A stretch of 64,000 nucleotides of DNA from positions 1 through 64,000 of the forward strand of contig NZ_JACJRE010000040.1 of NCBI RefSeq assembly GCF_014697075.1, written 5' to 3'. Position numbers and translations under genes: made by a program. Numbering within the stretch: the stretch's first letter is position 1; every line of letters starts with the position of its first letter. Source of the DNA: Tolypothrix sp. FACHB-123 (GTDB lineage Bacteria > Cyanobacteriota > Cyanobacteriia > Cyanobacteriales > Nostocaceae). Shown here piece after piece: positions 38,817-48,116 of the stretch. The notes below the pieces were generated by a model. It saw nothing but the letters and a program-made list of their open reading frames with translations. It had not been told where the DNA came from and did no database searches.

Positions 38817-39608
38817 ATGTTTTTATATCTTTCTAAGTTACTACCGCTATTTTTCTATCCTTTGGGATTAGCTTCGATTAGTTTGGTGGTAGCTTTGATT
38901 ACGTTATGGAAACGACCGCGCACCGCAGCTGTTGCTATAGCTGTGGCTTTAATTTTATTGTTATTTTGCAGCAATGCTTGGGTTTCTCAATGGTTGGTGC
39001 GATCGCTCGAATGGCAAAATACTGCAACTAGCCAAATACCTCAAGCACAAGCAATTGTAGTCTTAGGTGGTGCGACTAAATCGGCGTTTTGGCCGCGTCC
39101 TGGTGCGGATTTAAGCGAACAAGGCGATCGCGTAATTTATGCTGCTCAACTTTATCGCCAACAAAAAGCGCCTTTAATTATCCTCAGTGGCGGGAGAATC
39201 GATTGGCGGGGTAGCGGTGACTCAGAATCAGCTGATATGTCCAATATTCTTACATCCCTGGGTATACCTGCTGAGGCGATCGTTCAAGAACCTGATTCGC
39301 TGAATACATATCAAAATGCGGTAAATGTCAAGCAGATTTTACAATCTCGCAATATTGATAAAGTATTATTAATCACTTCGGCAATGCACATGCCGCGATC
39401 GCTTAAAATTTTTCAGCGTCAAGGAATTGCAGCGATTCCTGCACCTACTGATTTTCTTGTCAGTCGCGGCGAAATGCAAGAACTCGGCAGTAGCCCCAAA
39501 GCCGCTATCCTCAATTTATTACCTGATAGCGACAACTTAGACAAATTTACCAGGGCTTTAAAAGAATACGTTGGTCTTTTTATCTATAGCTTGCGCGGTT
39601 GGCTGTGA
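38817..39608 (+). CDS. YdcF/DUF218 family membrane protein
   Basis: 263 residues. Two N-terminal membrane helices (about 8-27 and 38-60). The DUF218 domain has AIVVLGGATKSAFWPRPG near 77, the segment DRVIYAAQLYRQQKAPLI, LSGGRIDWRG near 120, the SLNTYQNAVN motif near 160 and LLITSAMHMPRSL near 183. DUF218 proteins (E. coli YdcF, SanA) are linked to envelope integrity or cofactor binding; the exact role here is unknown. The start is only 4 bp after heptamer repeats, with no normal ribosome binding site visible. Confidence 0.85.
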   Translation: MFLYLSKLLPLFFYPLGLASISLVVALITLWKRPRTAAVAIAVALILLLFCSNAWVSQWLVRSLEWQNTATSQIPQAQAIVVLGGATKSAFWPRPGADLSEQGDRVIYAAQLYRQQKAPLIILSGGRIDWRGSGDSESADMSNILTSLGIPAEAIVQEPDSLNTYQNAVNVKQILQSRNIDKVLLITSAMHMPRSLKIFQRQGIAAIPAPTDFLVSRGEMQELGSSPKAAILNLLPDSDNLDKFTRALKEYVGLFIYSLRGWL

Positions 39609-39719
39609 CTTGAGTAAATACTATAGGTATTTTGAGAAGTTTAATTTGCAATCGCTATAATTTCAGTAGTTACAGAGTTTTAATTTTAAATTTCTCAGGA
39701 TTCAGCACTTCCTGGCATT

Positions 39720-39941
39720 ATGTCTAAAAATTTACCTTATATTATCCCGGCAACGTCCAGCGAAGTTGACGAAACCTTTGCCACTTATCAAACAACTCAC
39801 CAGTTTTACCATGAAGTTAGGGAGCGCTCAGAATTTCAGCAGCATTGTGATTGGTATGACACAACAGCAATTCGTCACCGTCAAGAACTAGAAAAAATGC
39901 GCGGCGAACTAAATATTTTGCGCTGGTTTCGCCGCTCTTAA
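39720..39941 (+). CDS. Conserved small hypothetical protein
   Basis: 73 residues, acidic to neutral, soluble, Tyr- and His-rich (TTHQFYHEVRERSEFQQHCDWYD) and ending in RWFRRS. No motif I recognise. ATG start. It converges with ftrV with only 5 bp between stops. A real gene is likely from the position and the clean frame, but the function is unknown. Confidence 0.6.
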   Translation: MSKNLPYIIPATSSEVDETFATYQTTHQFYHEVRERSEFQQHCDWYDTTAIRHRQELEKMRGELNILRWFRRS

Positions 39942-39946
39942 AGAAA

Positions 39947-40168
39947 TTAGATGACTTCTAATTCATTTTCACGGAGATGGGCTTTAAACTTTTTACTAAA
40001 CTGAACTAACAATGGCAAATTAGCACTAACAGGTCTACTTTGCCATTCGGTAACAATAGCTGAAATTTCGCCTTCTGAGCCTTTGAGGTCAAAAGCCTGA
40101 CCGCGATGTTCAGGATGATGGTAAACTACTACCGACTCTTTAACACGAACGCGATCGCCAACTTTCAT
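39947..40168 (-). CDS. ftrV: Ferredoxin-thioredoxin reductase variable chain
   Basis: 73 residues from MKVGDRVRVKES. The family hallmarks are clear: VVVYHHPEHR, AFDLKGSEGEI, RPVSANLPLLVQF and KFKAHLRENELEVI. The SH3-like variable subunit pairs with the FtrC catalytic chain to pass electrons from ferredoxin to thioredoxin. The open frame extends to an ATG at 40219 (17 more residues), but the internal ATG at 40168 fits known FtrV N-termini better. ftrC is not in this window. Confidence 0.88.
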   Translation of the reverse strand: MKVGDRVRVKESVVVYHHPEHRGQAFDLKGSEGEISAIVTEWQSRPVSANLPLLVQFSKKFKAHLRENELEVI

Positions 40169-40852
40169 AACAACATTTACACCTAGCTTTTCCTTGTCCA
40201 CAACTATCTCCACAGCCATCCCTCACTGAACTTGCTTTTTTGAAAAACAGACTGCTGGTAACAGCCACGCTTCGCATCTCATCTGAACAGACTGGCTGTT
40301 GAGTGCATCCGTAACTGCTATACGAACAAAGCCTGCCCATGCAGGCTTGGTAGCTAATCGATTCATAACACTAGATTTACCTAGCGTTTTAGCAACAGGT
40401 CTAATCCTTTGACTGTCAATTAACTTTTTATCTTCCCATAGTTAAACAAACTCTCACAATGAGTTTGTTTAAGATAGGGTTTACCAATATGGCTGTTGAT
40501 GGTTAGGAAAACCCTTACCATCATTGATTCCTCACTGCACTTGTCCACTTTTAGGGGTGTCTCAGAGGCGCTTTTTTTGAGGATGAGCGGCCCTCACGGG
40601 CTAGGAAAACCCGTTTTAGCTCTTATGGCGCGGTTTCACGCCAAGTTCAATTTTACAACAAGATGACACTTTCCCCGCAAGCCGCCTTGTTGTTGCATTA
40701 GGGACGCGGGGGGGAAGGGGGACAAGGGGGACAAGGGGGACAAGGAATTTTAGATTTTAGATTTTAGATTTTAGATTCAAAGCCAATCCAAAATCGCAAA
40801 TCCAAAATCCAAAATTGAATTGCCCAATGCCCAATGCCCAATGCCCAATGCC
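40169..40852. other. Structured, gene-free intergenic region
   Basis: Contains hairpins AAGCCTGC-CCAT-GCAGGCTT (40329-40348), TTAAACAAACTC-TCACAAT-GAGTTTGTTTAA (40442-40472, 12 bp), GATGGTTAGG-AAAA-CCCTTACCATC (40498-40522), and CGGG-CTAGGAAAA-CCCG near 40600, then repeats to 40853. No reading frame fits a gene. Could be a non-coding RNA locus or the remains of a small mobile element. Confidence 0.6.
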
Positions 40853-40853
40853 C
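40720..40853. repeat. Short tandem repeats downstream of the PP2C gene
   Basis: GGGGGACAA x3 (9-bp unit), TTTTAGA x4 (about 40749-40776), and TGCCCAA x4 (40821-40853), running up to the stop codon of the phosphatase gene. Confidence 0.88.
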
Positions 40854-42772
40854 TATTCATTACTACTTGACGAACATAGGGACTGCAATCCAGGGGGTAG
40901 TTGGCGACACATTTGCTGGAAGGATTGGGGCTGAAGTTGCCACCACAGTAATAATCCTAAAGTTGCACTACCCAAAACTATCGATAATGCACCAATGATT
41001 ACTAAAGATTTACGTCGCCTTGGTTGTTGGACTGGGATAGGTTCTGGTTCTGGGGTAATATCCAAATCTATGAGTACGGGCGAACTTTCTTCTAAATAGT
41101 AGTCTTCTGGTTGTTCTACTTCAATAATTTCTACTTGGGGCTGTGCGTAAGTTAAGGAAACGTAGTATTCGCGAGATACGTTGCACAGGGTCATGACTAC
41201 TGATGTATTATCATGACCATTTTTCTGATTGGCAAATTTAATCCAACGCTGTACTGCATCTTCTATATCTAGTTGCTTATTCAGCACCTTTAAGGCGAAA
41301 TTCCGCCATGATTGTTCAACCCAGTCATGGTCACTTAAGCCATCAGAACACAACAATAATATGCCATCTTCCTCTAAAATAAACCGCTTGATTTGCACCC
41401 GCAGAGCATCTGCATCTCTGGTTCCCAAGGCTTGAGTTAAGGCTGTTGCATCCGATCGCATTAAGGCTTGACGATAGAAATTGCGGGTATAGCGGACTTC
41501 CCGTGCCGCGACATCATCATCTACTGTGAGTAGTTGACAGTAATTTTGTGTAATCCAATAAGCACGGCTATTGCCAACACTAGCTAAATAAAGTTCATGG
41601 GTAGTTGCTGATCCTTTAGTGGATTTAGCCTGCATTCGTTGGGGAATTTGTAACGCCATTACCAAGGTTGTCGCCATGCGTTCTCTACCTTGGCGATTTT
41701 GGGCGTCGTTAGTGGCACAAATTACGTTATTCACTACCCGCAAACTAGCTTCTAGTTGATCTATCCACAAATCGGGGGTAGTGAGTTCAGTTTGTGTGGT
41801 TAACTCGGAGAATAGGGCACGAACCTGCAATTTTATCGACTGTACTGCTAATTGACTGGCTACTTCACCGCCTTGATGTCCGCCAATACCATCACAAACA
41901 ATGGATAGATGTGGGATTAATGGATCTTTGAGGTCGTTAGAATTCGCTGGGAAGCAAGCATCTTCATTGCGTGTCATGACGATTCCCGCATCGGTTGCAC
42001 CTGCTACTTCCAGGTTTAATGGTAATTCTGCCGCAGATGAGAGTAACAAAGTATTGAGTTGATGGGAAATAGCTTCAAACTCAACTTCTGCGCTACACAT
42101 CTGCTTGACGATGTTCTGTAAACTAGGAGCGATCGCCGGTTTAGCAGAACTGAGTAAAGGCTGCCAAGATTCACCTAGATCTTTTAAACTCAGGCTTTGT
42201 GTTGTCTGGTACAGTTCCAAAAGCCGCACGCACCAACCTTGCACCCGCAGGTTGTTAGACATGAGTAAACTGCTGGCTACACCTTGTTCTAATAAAGGTT
42301 GCCAAAGTTGGAGAATCTGCCATAACCAGTAAACTTGTCTAACCGCCGTGGATTGTTCCCAAGCATTGGCGATCGCTGGATAAAGTTTACCATTCTCGGC
42401 TATGGGAACGTTTTCTAGCAACAAAATCTCATCCCCGCTACCCTCACCAGCGCGCACATAACCATAAGCTTGGGGCAAGTGCGATCGCTCATAATATAAT
42501 CGCAGGTAAGGAATCACAGCCTGTGGCAATTCTGCGGGAATGTCAGGTAGTAGCCCTGGTTGTGTATCTAACCAAATTTGATGCGTAATTGCCTCATACC
42601 TATTTGCTACCATCGTCCCTGGTGGAATTTTCGCGGCTGATGACCCAGTAGCCCAAATATAGCGATGCACTAAAGAAGTTTGACAATTGGCACAAACACG
42701 ACTTCCCAAGGGATTAACAGGGTTTGTACAGTCTGGATTGATGCAATAGACGATCCGTTCAGTAGTAATCAT
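40853..42772 (-). CDS. PP2C-type Ser/Thr phosphatase with zinc ribbon and TM tail
   Basis: 639 residues. An N-terminal zinc-ribbon-like motif, CINPDC...CANC (C-x4-C-x11-C-x2-C, about residues 10-32), is followed by a roughly 200-residue region of unknown fold. The PP2C domain (about 257-530) has TRNEDACF, CDGIGGHQGGE (metal-binding Asp/Gly motif), CSDGLSDH and GHDNTSVVMT. A C-terminal membrane helix LVIIGALSIVLGSATLGLLLWW lies near 590. It should dephosphorylate targets of Ser/Thr kinases, of which four are in this window. The zinc ribbon plus PP2C plus tail layout is typical of cyanobacterial members. Confidence 0.88.
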   Translation of the reverse strand: MITTERIVYCINPDCTNPVNPLGSRVCANCQTSLVHRYIWATGSSAAKIPPGTMVANRYEAITHQIWLDTQPGLLPDIPAELPQAVIPYLRLYYERSHLPQAYGYVRAGEGSGDEILLLENVPIAENGKLYPAIANAWEQSTAVRQVYWLWQILQLWQPLLEQGVASSLLMSNNLRVQGWCVRLLELYQTTQSLSLKDLGESWQPLLSSAKPAIAPSLQNIVKQMCSAEVEFEAISHQLNTLLLSSAAELPLNLEVAGATDAGIVMTRNEDACFPANSNDLKDPLIPHLSIVCDGIGGHQGGEVASQLAVQSIKLQVRALFSELTTQTELTTPDLWIDQLEASLRVVNNVICATNDAQNRQGRERMATTLVMALQIPQRMQAKSTKGSATTHELYLASVGNSRAYWITQNYCQLLTVDDDVAAREVRYTRNFYRQALMRSDATALTQALGTRDADALRVQIKRFILEEDGILLLCSDGLSDHDWVEQSWRNFALKVLNKQLDIEDAVQRWIKFANQKNGHDNTSVVMTLCNVSREYYVSLTYAQPQVEIIEVEQPEDYYLEESSPVLIDLDITPEPEPIPVQQPRRRKSLVIIGALSIVLGSATLGLLLWWQLQPQSFQQMCRQLPPGLQSLCSSSSNE

Positions 42773-42995
42773 AAACTAATTAATTTCATCTCATTAATTT
42801 CGATTAAATATACCTGGCAAATACTTGAAGGCTAGAATAGACTGTTTTTGTGTACCCTTGGCTACAACTTGTTACTGAAATTCATCAAAATTGATGGTTA
42901 AAATACCATATTTAGCTTTCCGTAAACACTAAGCCAGAGGGTGGATCTAGTTAAGAGAAAGAGATTTACATAAATGTAGTGTCTAGGATGGCGCT

Positions 42996-43430
42996 ATGCC
43001 AAGTTATACCGTAATCTGGCTCTTAGCAGGATCAGTTTTGTGTTTAATGGAACTGTTCTTGCCTTCTGCTTTTGTCGCTTTCATGATGGGAATTAGCGCT
43101 TTTATAGTGGCGCTACTGTCTGGGTTTATTTTAGGTAGTTTGTGGTTGCAAGTTGTAGCTTGGCTGTTGCTGTCTACATTACTAGTTTTGGGTTCCCGTC
43201 GATTTGTGCAACCGCGACGACGTAACACAAAAATCCAAAATGCAATTACGGCTGAAACTTTAACAGAAATTCCTGCCGGTAAACCAGGGCGGGTACTATA
43301 CGAAGGAAATTCTTGGCAAGCAAGATGTGATGATGAAAAACTCAGCATCCCATCCCATCAAAGAGTGTATATCGTCCGTCGAGAAGGCACCACCCTAATT
43401 GTGATGCCGGAAAATCTGTTGCATTCATAA
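42996..43430 (+). CDS. NfeD-like membrane protein
   Basis: 144 residues. Two to three membrane helices (about 6-23, 27-46, 50-68), then a C-terminal OB-like NfeD domain with GKPGRVLYEGNSWQARC and QRVYIVRREGTTLIVMPE. The short NfeD class partners with SPFH proteins. The SPFH gene follows 141 bp downstream on the same strand, the conserved pairing. Confidence 0.85.
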   Translation: MPSYTVIWLLAGSVLCLMELFLPSAFVAFMMGISAFIVALLSGFILGSLWLQVVAWLLLSTLLVLGSRRFVQPRRRNTKIQNAITAETLTEIPAGKPGRVLYEGNSWQARCDDEKLSIPSHQRVYIVRREGTTLIVMPENLLHS

Positions 43431-43433
43431 GTA

Positions 43434-43469
43434 TGGGGTATGGGTCATGGGGTATGAGGTATGGGGCAT
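43434..43469. repeat. Heptamer tandem repeat (TATGGGG/TCATGGG)
   Basis: Degenerate 7-bp copies in the NfeD-SPFH gap. Confidence 0.75.
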
Positions 43470-43571
43470 TGGAAACAATTTTGGATTTCAATCTAAAATC
43501 TAAAATTTTTTGTTGTCTGCTCCTTTACCTATCTTTAATTATTTCAATATTAAAAAGTTAGGAGAATTACA

Positions 43572-44549
43572 ATGGAACAGTTCTTTTTGCTAGTATTTTT
43601 GGCACTTGGGGGTTCTGCTTTAGTAGGTTCAGTTAAGGTTATTAATCAAGGCGATGAGGCTTTGGTGGAAAGATTGGGTAGCTACAACAAAAAGCTAGAA
43701 CCAGGGCTGAATGTGGTTACACCTTTCCTCGATAAAATTGTCTACAAACAAACGATTCGGGAAAAAGTTTTAGATATTCCGCCACAACAATGCATTACCC
43801 GTGACAACGTTTCTATCACTGTGGATGCTGTAGTTTACTGGCGGATTATGGATATGGAGAAAGCTTATTACAAAGTAGAAAATCTTCAGTCAGCAATGGT
43901 GAATTTAGTGCTAACTCAAATTCGTTCGGAAATGGGACAATTAGAGTTAGATGAAACCTTTACTGCTCGTGCGCAAATTAATGAACTTTTGTTGCGGGAT
44001 TTGGATATTGCTACCGATCCTTGGGGTGTGAAAGTAACACGGGTAGAACTGCGAGATTTGATTCCATCAAAAGCAGTGCAGGAATCGATGGAATTACAGA
44101 TGTCAGCAGAACGTAAAAAACGAGCATCTATTTTAACTTCTGAAGGCGATCGCGAATCAGCAGTAAATAGCGCCAGAGGTAAAGCCGAAGCCCAAGTTCT
44201 CGATGCAGAAGCCCGTCAAAAATCTGTGGTTTTGCAAGCGGAAGCTGAACAAAAAGCAATTGTTTTGAGGGCACAAGCTGAACGTCAGCAGCAAGTTCTC
44301 AAAGCCCAAGCGATCGCTGAATCCGCAGAAATTATTGCCCAAAAAATCAAAACCAACCCCGAAGCCCAAAAAGCCCTGGAAGTTCTATTTGCCTTGGGTT
44401 ATCTAGATATGGGCACAACAATTGGTAAAAGCGATAGCAGCAAAGTCATGTTTATCGATCCCCGCACTATTCCTGCTACTTTAGAGGGCATCAAATCTAT
44501 TGTTGCAGATGGACAGGAGATACCAGGGGTAAATAATCATCGCGGTTAG
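43572..44549 (+). CDS. SPFH/Band 7 (paraslipin, QmcA-like) protein
   Basis: 325 residues. N-terminal hydrophobic anchor (about 3-22), SPFH/stomatin core (about 23-190: [60 protein letters not shown]), and an Ala/Glu-rich coiled coil (about 190-260, repeating QAEAEQKAI). It forms membrane microdomain scaffolds and oligomers (family knowledge). AGGAG at 43560-43564 gives a 7-nt spacer to the ATG. Partner of the NfeD gene upstream. Confidence 0.92.
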   Translation: MEQFFLLVFLALGGSALVGSVKVINQGDEALVERLGSYNKKLEPGLNVVTPFLDKIVYKQTIREKVLDIPPQQCITRDNVSITVDAVVYWRIMDMEKAYYKVENLQSAMVNLVLTQIRSEMGQLELDETFTARAQINELLLRDLDIATDPWGVKVTRVELRDLIPSKAVQESMELQMSAERKKRASILTSEGDRESAVNSARGKAEAQVLDAEARQKSVVLQAEAEQKAIVLRAQAERQQQVLKAQAIAESAEIIAQKIKTNPEAQKALEVLFALGYLDMGTTIGKSDSSKVMFIDPRTIPATLEGIKSIVADGQEIPGVNNHRG

Positions 44550-44563
44550 TTGCAGAGCAGGTA

Positions 44564-44632
44564 GGGCGCAGGGCGCAGGGCGCAGGGAGGAGATAAATAA
44601 CTTTTGCCCAATGCCCAATGCCCAATGCCCAA
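44564..44632. repeat. Two heptamer tandem repeats
   Basis: GGGCGCA x3 (44564-44584) and TGCCCAA copies (about 44606-44632), followed by a fragment of the long palindrome class (44637-44672). Confidence 0.85.
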
Positions 44633-44700
44633 TACTTCGACTTCTCCCAAGGGGAGACGCTGCGCGAACGCTCAGTACAAGTGCCCAATGCCCCATAACA

Positions 44701-46512
44701 TCAAATTCCCCAATTAAGACTGAAACCAAAGTTAGTACCGTCTGGTTCTGCGGTTAAGCTTCCTAAGCCACTTTGTCCAATTGCATTGCCTGCAAATAAG
44801 TCTAATCCGAAGCCAGAACTGGGCAGAAAGCGCAAGCCTGTACTCCAAGTACTTTTTTTGCCATCTAAAACGGGGGTATATTCACCAATTAATTGCAAAT
44901 TATCCCCAATTGCCTGGTTAATTCCTATACCTAAACCTATACGCCTCGTGTCTCCAAAAAATGCGCCTTTGGGGTTAATAGATACTGCTGTTTGGGGACT
45001 AATTTGATAAGCTATCGGTAACTCTACGTACAAGGTTCCGTTGAGTCCACCTTTTTGCAACTCTGTATCACTGATTCCCGCCAGCTTCACACTGAGAGTA
45101 AGGCCATCACCGTGGATTTGGTCTAAGAACTTGAGTTTTATTGCGCCCCCAATTTTCACTCCCGGCCCGGATATATCTTGTTCAGAAAAGCGATCGCTTG
45201 ACGCAAATTGATCTACAGTCAGTTCTAGCTGTGAATCATCGGTTAAACCATAAGCTAGAGCAAAACTAGAACTACCACCTGTACCCAACCCGCCTCTGAG
45301 TTGGAATCGTCCAGTTGGTAGGGTGTTAGCACTAGAAAGTGTCAACCCATCAAATAGTAAAGAGCGATTGCGATAAGAGAGTGATATTGGGGGACTATTA
45401 GTAAAATTAGCTGCATACCCTTGACCAAAATCAATGGCGTGTTTGAAGCGAACTCCTAATAATAAATCTTCGCCATCAGGTATAAAGCTCAACAAGCCTG
45501 TAGTCGGTGTTGCACCGTAACTGTTGGTAGCATAAACTTCTGCGCCCATTTTGGGATTGAGAGCGTAATCTATACCAACAGTCCAGAGTAATTTGCTGGT
45601 AATCGAACGGTCTTTAGCAATAAAAGTATTACCTCCAGGCCCCAAGGGAGTTTGAATATTAGCAAATAAATTGACTCTTTTGGATGTTTGCCAACTAAAC
45701 CCCGTACCAATATTGAAAAAAGTCCCAAAAAAATCTCCTCCCGCAACTTTATCTGGAAAAACAACGACTCCAGGTGTGAGGTGTAATTGCAAATTTGGAG
45801 AGGCTTTATAGGTAATTGGTATCTGCAAAGCGCCAACTGGTCTAGCCACAAAAAATGGTTGATTGGGATTGTTGTTAAAAACTCCAGAATTGGACGATAT
45901 ATGTAGTAATTGAAACGTCCCTGCAACACCTACAGCCCAACGATTATCGTTAATAAGTTGATATTTTAATTTAGTGCCATAACTTACAGTAGTAAAGTAA
46001 GGGCATTCGCTTCTAACTGGACATTTAAGATAATCATCAAAAATATCACCTGTAAAACCTATTTGTAGATTGTCTGTAATTCCCCAATCAATATTTAACT
46101 GATAGGTTTGTAAACCTGTGCCTGAAATAGAATTATCTGTTGGTAGAACTTGTAAAAAACCACCTTCTATCTGAACTTCACCCTGTCGTAGTTGGTTCCC
46201 TGTTTCTAAGTTATGCAATTGGGTTGGCGGTCTTTGCAATGGTGAAAGCTGCACCTGTGTTGGCAAATTTTCACCTGAATTGTTATTAAGCGATCGCTGT
46301 TGTAACAGTTCCTCTGATGTGTTTTTTGGAAGAATAAGCGGTAATTCTGTTTGCAAATCTTTGGCTTGACTACTAGCAGGCGATCGCGTTTGCGGAACTT
46401 CTTTTGTAATAATTTCTCCTGAAGGAATCGAATCTACCACCTCAGAGGCATAACTTAAACTACCAAAAGATAGATAAAGCAAACCACAAGCAAGAATTTT
46501 AATTTTATGCAT
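44701..46512 (-). CDS. Predicted outer-membrane beta-barrel protein
   Basis: 603 residues. Signal peptide about 1-22 (LLYLSFGSLSYA), then a low-complexity linker (about 30-110), then a long series of short amphipathic strands with alternating aromatic and polar residues (LNIDWGITDNLQIGFTGDIF, LELTVDQFASSD, FGFSLNWGI at the C-terminus). Two similar barrel-like halves are suggested by the repeated SANTLPTGRFQLRGGL and DNLQIGFTG/DDSQLELTV segments (inference). No named family recognised; similar proteins are common in cyanobacterial outer membranes. It is unrelated in sequence to porins with an SLH domain. Confidence 0.7.
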   Translation of the reverse strand: MHKIKILACGLLYLSFGSLSYASEVVDSIPSGEIITKEVPQTRSPASSQAKDLQTELPLILPKNTSEELLQQRSLNNNSGENLPTQVQLSPLQRPPTQLHNLETGNQLRQGEVQIEGGFLQVLPTDNSISGTGLQTYQLNIDWGITDNLQIGFTGDIFDDYLKCPVRSECPYFTTVSYGTKLKYQLINDNRWAVGVAGTFQLLHISSNSGVFNNNPNQPFFVARPVGALQIPITYKASPNLQLHLTPGVVVFPDKVAGGDFFGTFFNIGTGFSWQTSKRVNLFANIQTPLGPGGNTFIAKDRSITSKLLWTVGIDYALNPKMGAEVYATNSYGATPTTGLLSFIPDGEDLLLGVRFKHAIDFGQGYAANFTNSPPISLSYRNRSLLFDGLTLSSANTLPTGRFQLRGGLGTGGSSSFALAYGLTDDSQLELTVDQFASSDRFSEQDISGPGVKIGGAIKLKFLDQIHGDGLTLSVKLAGISDTELQKGGLNGTLYVELPIAYQISPQTAVSINPKGAFFGDTRRIGLGIGINQAIGDNLQLIGEYTPVLDGKKSTWSTGLRFLPSSGFGLDLFAGNAIGQSGLGSLTAEPDGTNFGFSLNWGI

Positions 46513-47058
46513 ATTTTTTCTGGGGCGATCGCTCTAATTCCAGATAAAAAATAGTATAAAAAAAATCCAATTTTTTAGCGATCGCAATTAAAAATGCTGA
46601 CAATGAAATTTCACCTATTCCCGCAAGGAGGCTCACACTGAACCTGTACTCAGGTCAGTGCCCTTGAGGAATTGCGGATTAAAAACGAAACGTTAAGTGA
46701 ATAATTTGTATAGACATGAAAACAACGTAGTGATAAAACTTCATATCAGCTACGCTGTTGTTGTTGTTGTTATTTAGAATTTAATAAGACATAAAACGGA
46801 GCAAAAAATATTGCTGCTATTGGGGTGAATTTTGTAAACTCGCCCAGAGGCTCGAACTGTTTGTGCTGTACTTTGTGTACGGATAGTTCAGGGCTACTAA
46901 AAGCCTACACTGTACGCTTCGCGTCAGTTTAGGTAGTTTACTGTCAGCTTATTCATAAATTTCATCAAGCTATTAACAGGCTTGCTATTTTTTAGTCTCC
47001 TCTTTGCCATTTTTCCATGAAAGCGATCGCCGGACTATGGAACAAAGGAGACAAATGA
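46513..47058. other. 546-bp intergenic region with a structured element
   Basis: No coding sequence seen. Contains a nested hairpin at 46621-46677 and weaker inverted repeats around 46729-46780. It lies downstream of furB and upstream of the barrel gene. Confidence 0.6.
46621..46677. ncRNA. Candidate structured RNA or cis element
   Basis: Nested pairing: CCGCAA (46621-46626) with TTGCGG (46672-46677); CTCA (46632-46635) with TGAG (46665-46668); CACTGA-A-CCTG (46636-46646) with CAGG-TCAGTG (46651-46660) around loop TACT. The strand of transcription is unknown. Not matched to a known RNA family. Confidence 0.4.
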
Positions 47059-47463
47059 CTAATGTCTTATCTCTGCTGCTTGCTCACTTTGGCATCGGTT
47101 ACACAACCCAAAAAACTCTAGAGTATGGTAAAAAACTTTAAACTTATGGTTGACTTCTAACTTGTCTTCTAGGTCATGTACTGGACATTGATTAATCGGA
47201 ATTGAGATCCCACACTGCAAGCAAGTGAGGTGATGTTTGTCTTGTTGCGCTAGACTATATAGGGCTTCGCCATTCGCTAAAGTCCGTACTTGTACCATTC
47301 CTTCTAATTTTAAGGCTTCTAAGGAGCGGTAAACTGTTGCTAATCCCATACTTTGGTTACGGTTACGTAATTCCACGTATATATCTTGTGCGGAAATTCC
47401 TTGTTTGATGGTTTTCAACAGATTTAGAATCCTCTCCTGACTGCGGGTGCGTATGGCTCTCAT
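47059..47463 (-). CDS. furB: Fur-family regulator FurB/Zur
   Basis: 134 residues. Winged-helix N-terminus (RTRSQERILNLLK, MGLATVYRSLEALKLEG, the Fur recognition helix) and a C-terminal dimerisation half with two CxxC zinc motifs (CLQCG near 96 and CNRC near 133) and the HHLTC and HTLEF segments. The sequence resembles FurB of Anabaena, the zinc regulator Zur, more than FurA or the PerR-type FurC (from memory). It would repress zinc-uptake genes when zinc is sufficient. No Zur box was identified here. Confidence 0.82.
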   Translation of the reverse strand: MRAIRTRSQERILNLLKTIKQGISAQDIYVELRNRNQSMGLATVYRSLEALKLEGMVQVRTLANGEALYSLAQQDKHHLTCLQCGISIPINQCPVHDLEDKLEVNHKFKVFYHTLEFFGLCNRCQSEQAAEIRH

Positions 47464-47608
47464 AAATAATTTTTTTAATTTGCCGCTGTAGTTGAAGCTC
47501 TCATACAGGCTAACTGAATAAATTAACTATAATCGCTTCATAATCTTATTTTTACTCAGTTGGAACAGAAAGTTATAGTATAGCGATCGCAGCATTTAGC
47601 GATCGCCC

Positions 47609-47887
47609 ATGCAAAGGAAGTATTTAGCCAAAATTTTCGTGACACTTCGTCCTTCTGTTTTAGACCCAGCTGGTGTAGCTGTGCAATCTGGTCTCAAGCA
47701 ACTCGGATATGACAACGTTGAGCAAGTGCGGATTGGAAAGTACATTGAATTGACCATTACCTCAACCCAAGAAGCCAAAGCCCGTCAAGACCTAGATCGC
47801 ATCTGCGATCAAATGCTAGCCAATCCGGTAATTGAAAATTATCGTTTTGAATTGATAGAAGTCGAAACACAGACAGGAGTTTTTTAG
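47609..47887 (+). CDS. purS: Phosphoribosylformylglycinamidine synthase subunit PurS
   Basis: 92 residues matching PurS: KIFVTLRPSVLDPAGVAVQSGLKQLGYDNVEQVRIGKYIEL and ANPVIENYRFELIE. It bridges PurL and PurQ in the fourth step of purine synthesis (FGAM synthase complex). purQ follows on the same strand after a 226-bp gap full of repeats and a perfect 11-bp hairpin, which may weaken read-through. Confidence 0.93.
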   Translation: MQRKYLAKIFVTLRPSVLDPAGVAVQSGLKQLGYDNVEQVRIGKYIELTITSTQEAKARQDLDRICDQMLANPVIENYRFELIEVETQTGVF

Positions 47888-47918
47888 GGGCTAGGGGCTA
47901 GGGACTAGGGGCTAGGGA
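47887..47918. repeat. Heptamer tandem repeat (GGGGCTA)n
   Basis: GGGGCTA, GGGGCTA, GGGACTA, GGGGCTA, starting at the last base of the purS stop codon. Confidence 0.88.
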
Positions 47919-47970
47919 GGGGAGCAGGGGGACAAACAATTCAAAATTCAAAATTCTCTCTTGGAAAGTT

Positions 47971-47995
47971 CTGAGCGCCGGAAGCCGGCGCTCAG
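47971..47995 (+). terminator. Perfect hairpin between purS and purQ
   Basis: CTGAGCGCCGG-AAG-CCGGCGCTCAG, 11-bp stem, 3-nt loop, followed by ATTTT. Possible attenuator or partial terminator between the two genes; it may also be a dispersed repeat. Confidence 0.55.
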
Positions 47996-48067
47996 ATTTT
48001 CCGCAAAATTCAAAATGTAAGAATTCTATTTGGCTTTTGCCCAATGCCCAATGCCCCATGCCCAATA

Positions 48068-48116
48068 ACAAATGACCATTGACAAATGACCATTGACAAA
48101 TGACCATTGACAAATG
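48068..48116. repeat. Alternating heptamer repeat ending in the purQ start codon
   Basis: ACAAATG and ACCATTG alternate seven times in all (14-bp period). The ATG of the last ACAAATG (48114-48116) is the purQ start codon. Confidence 0.92.
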
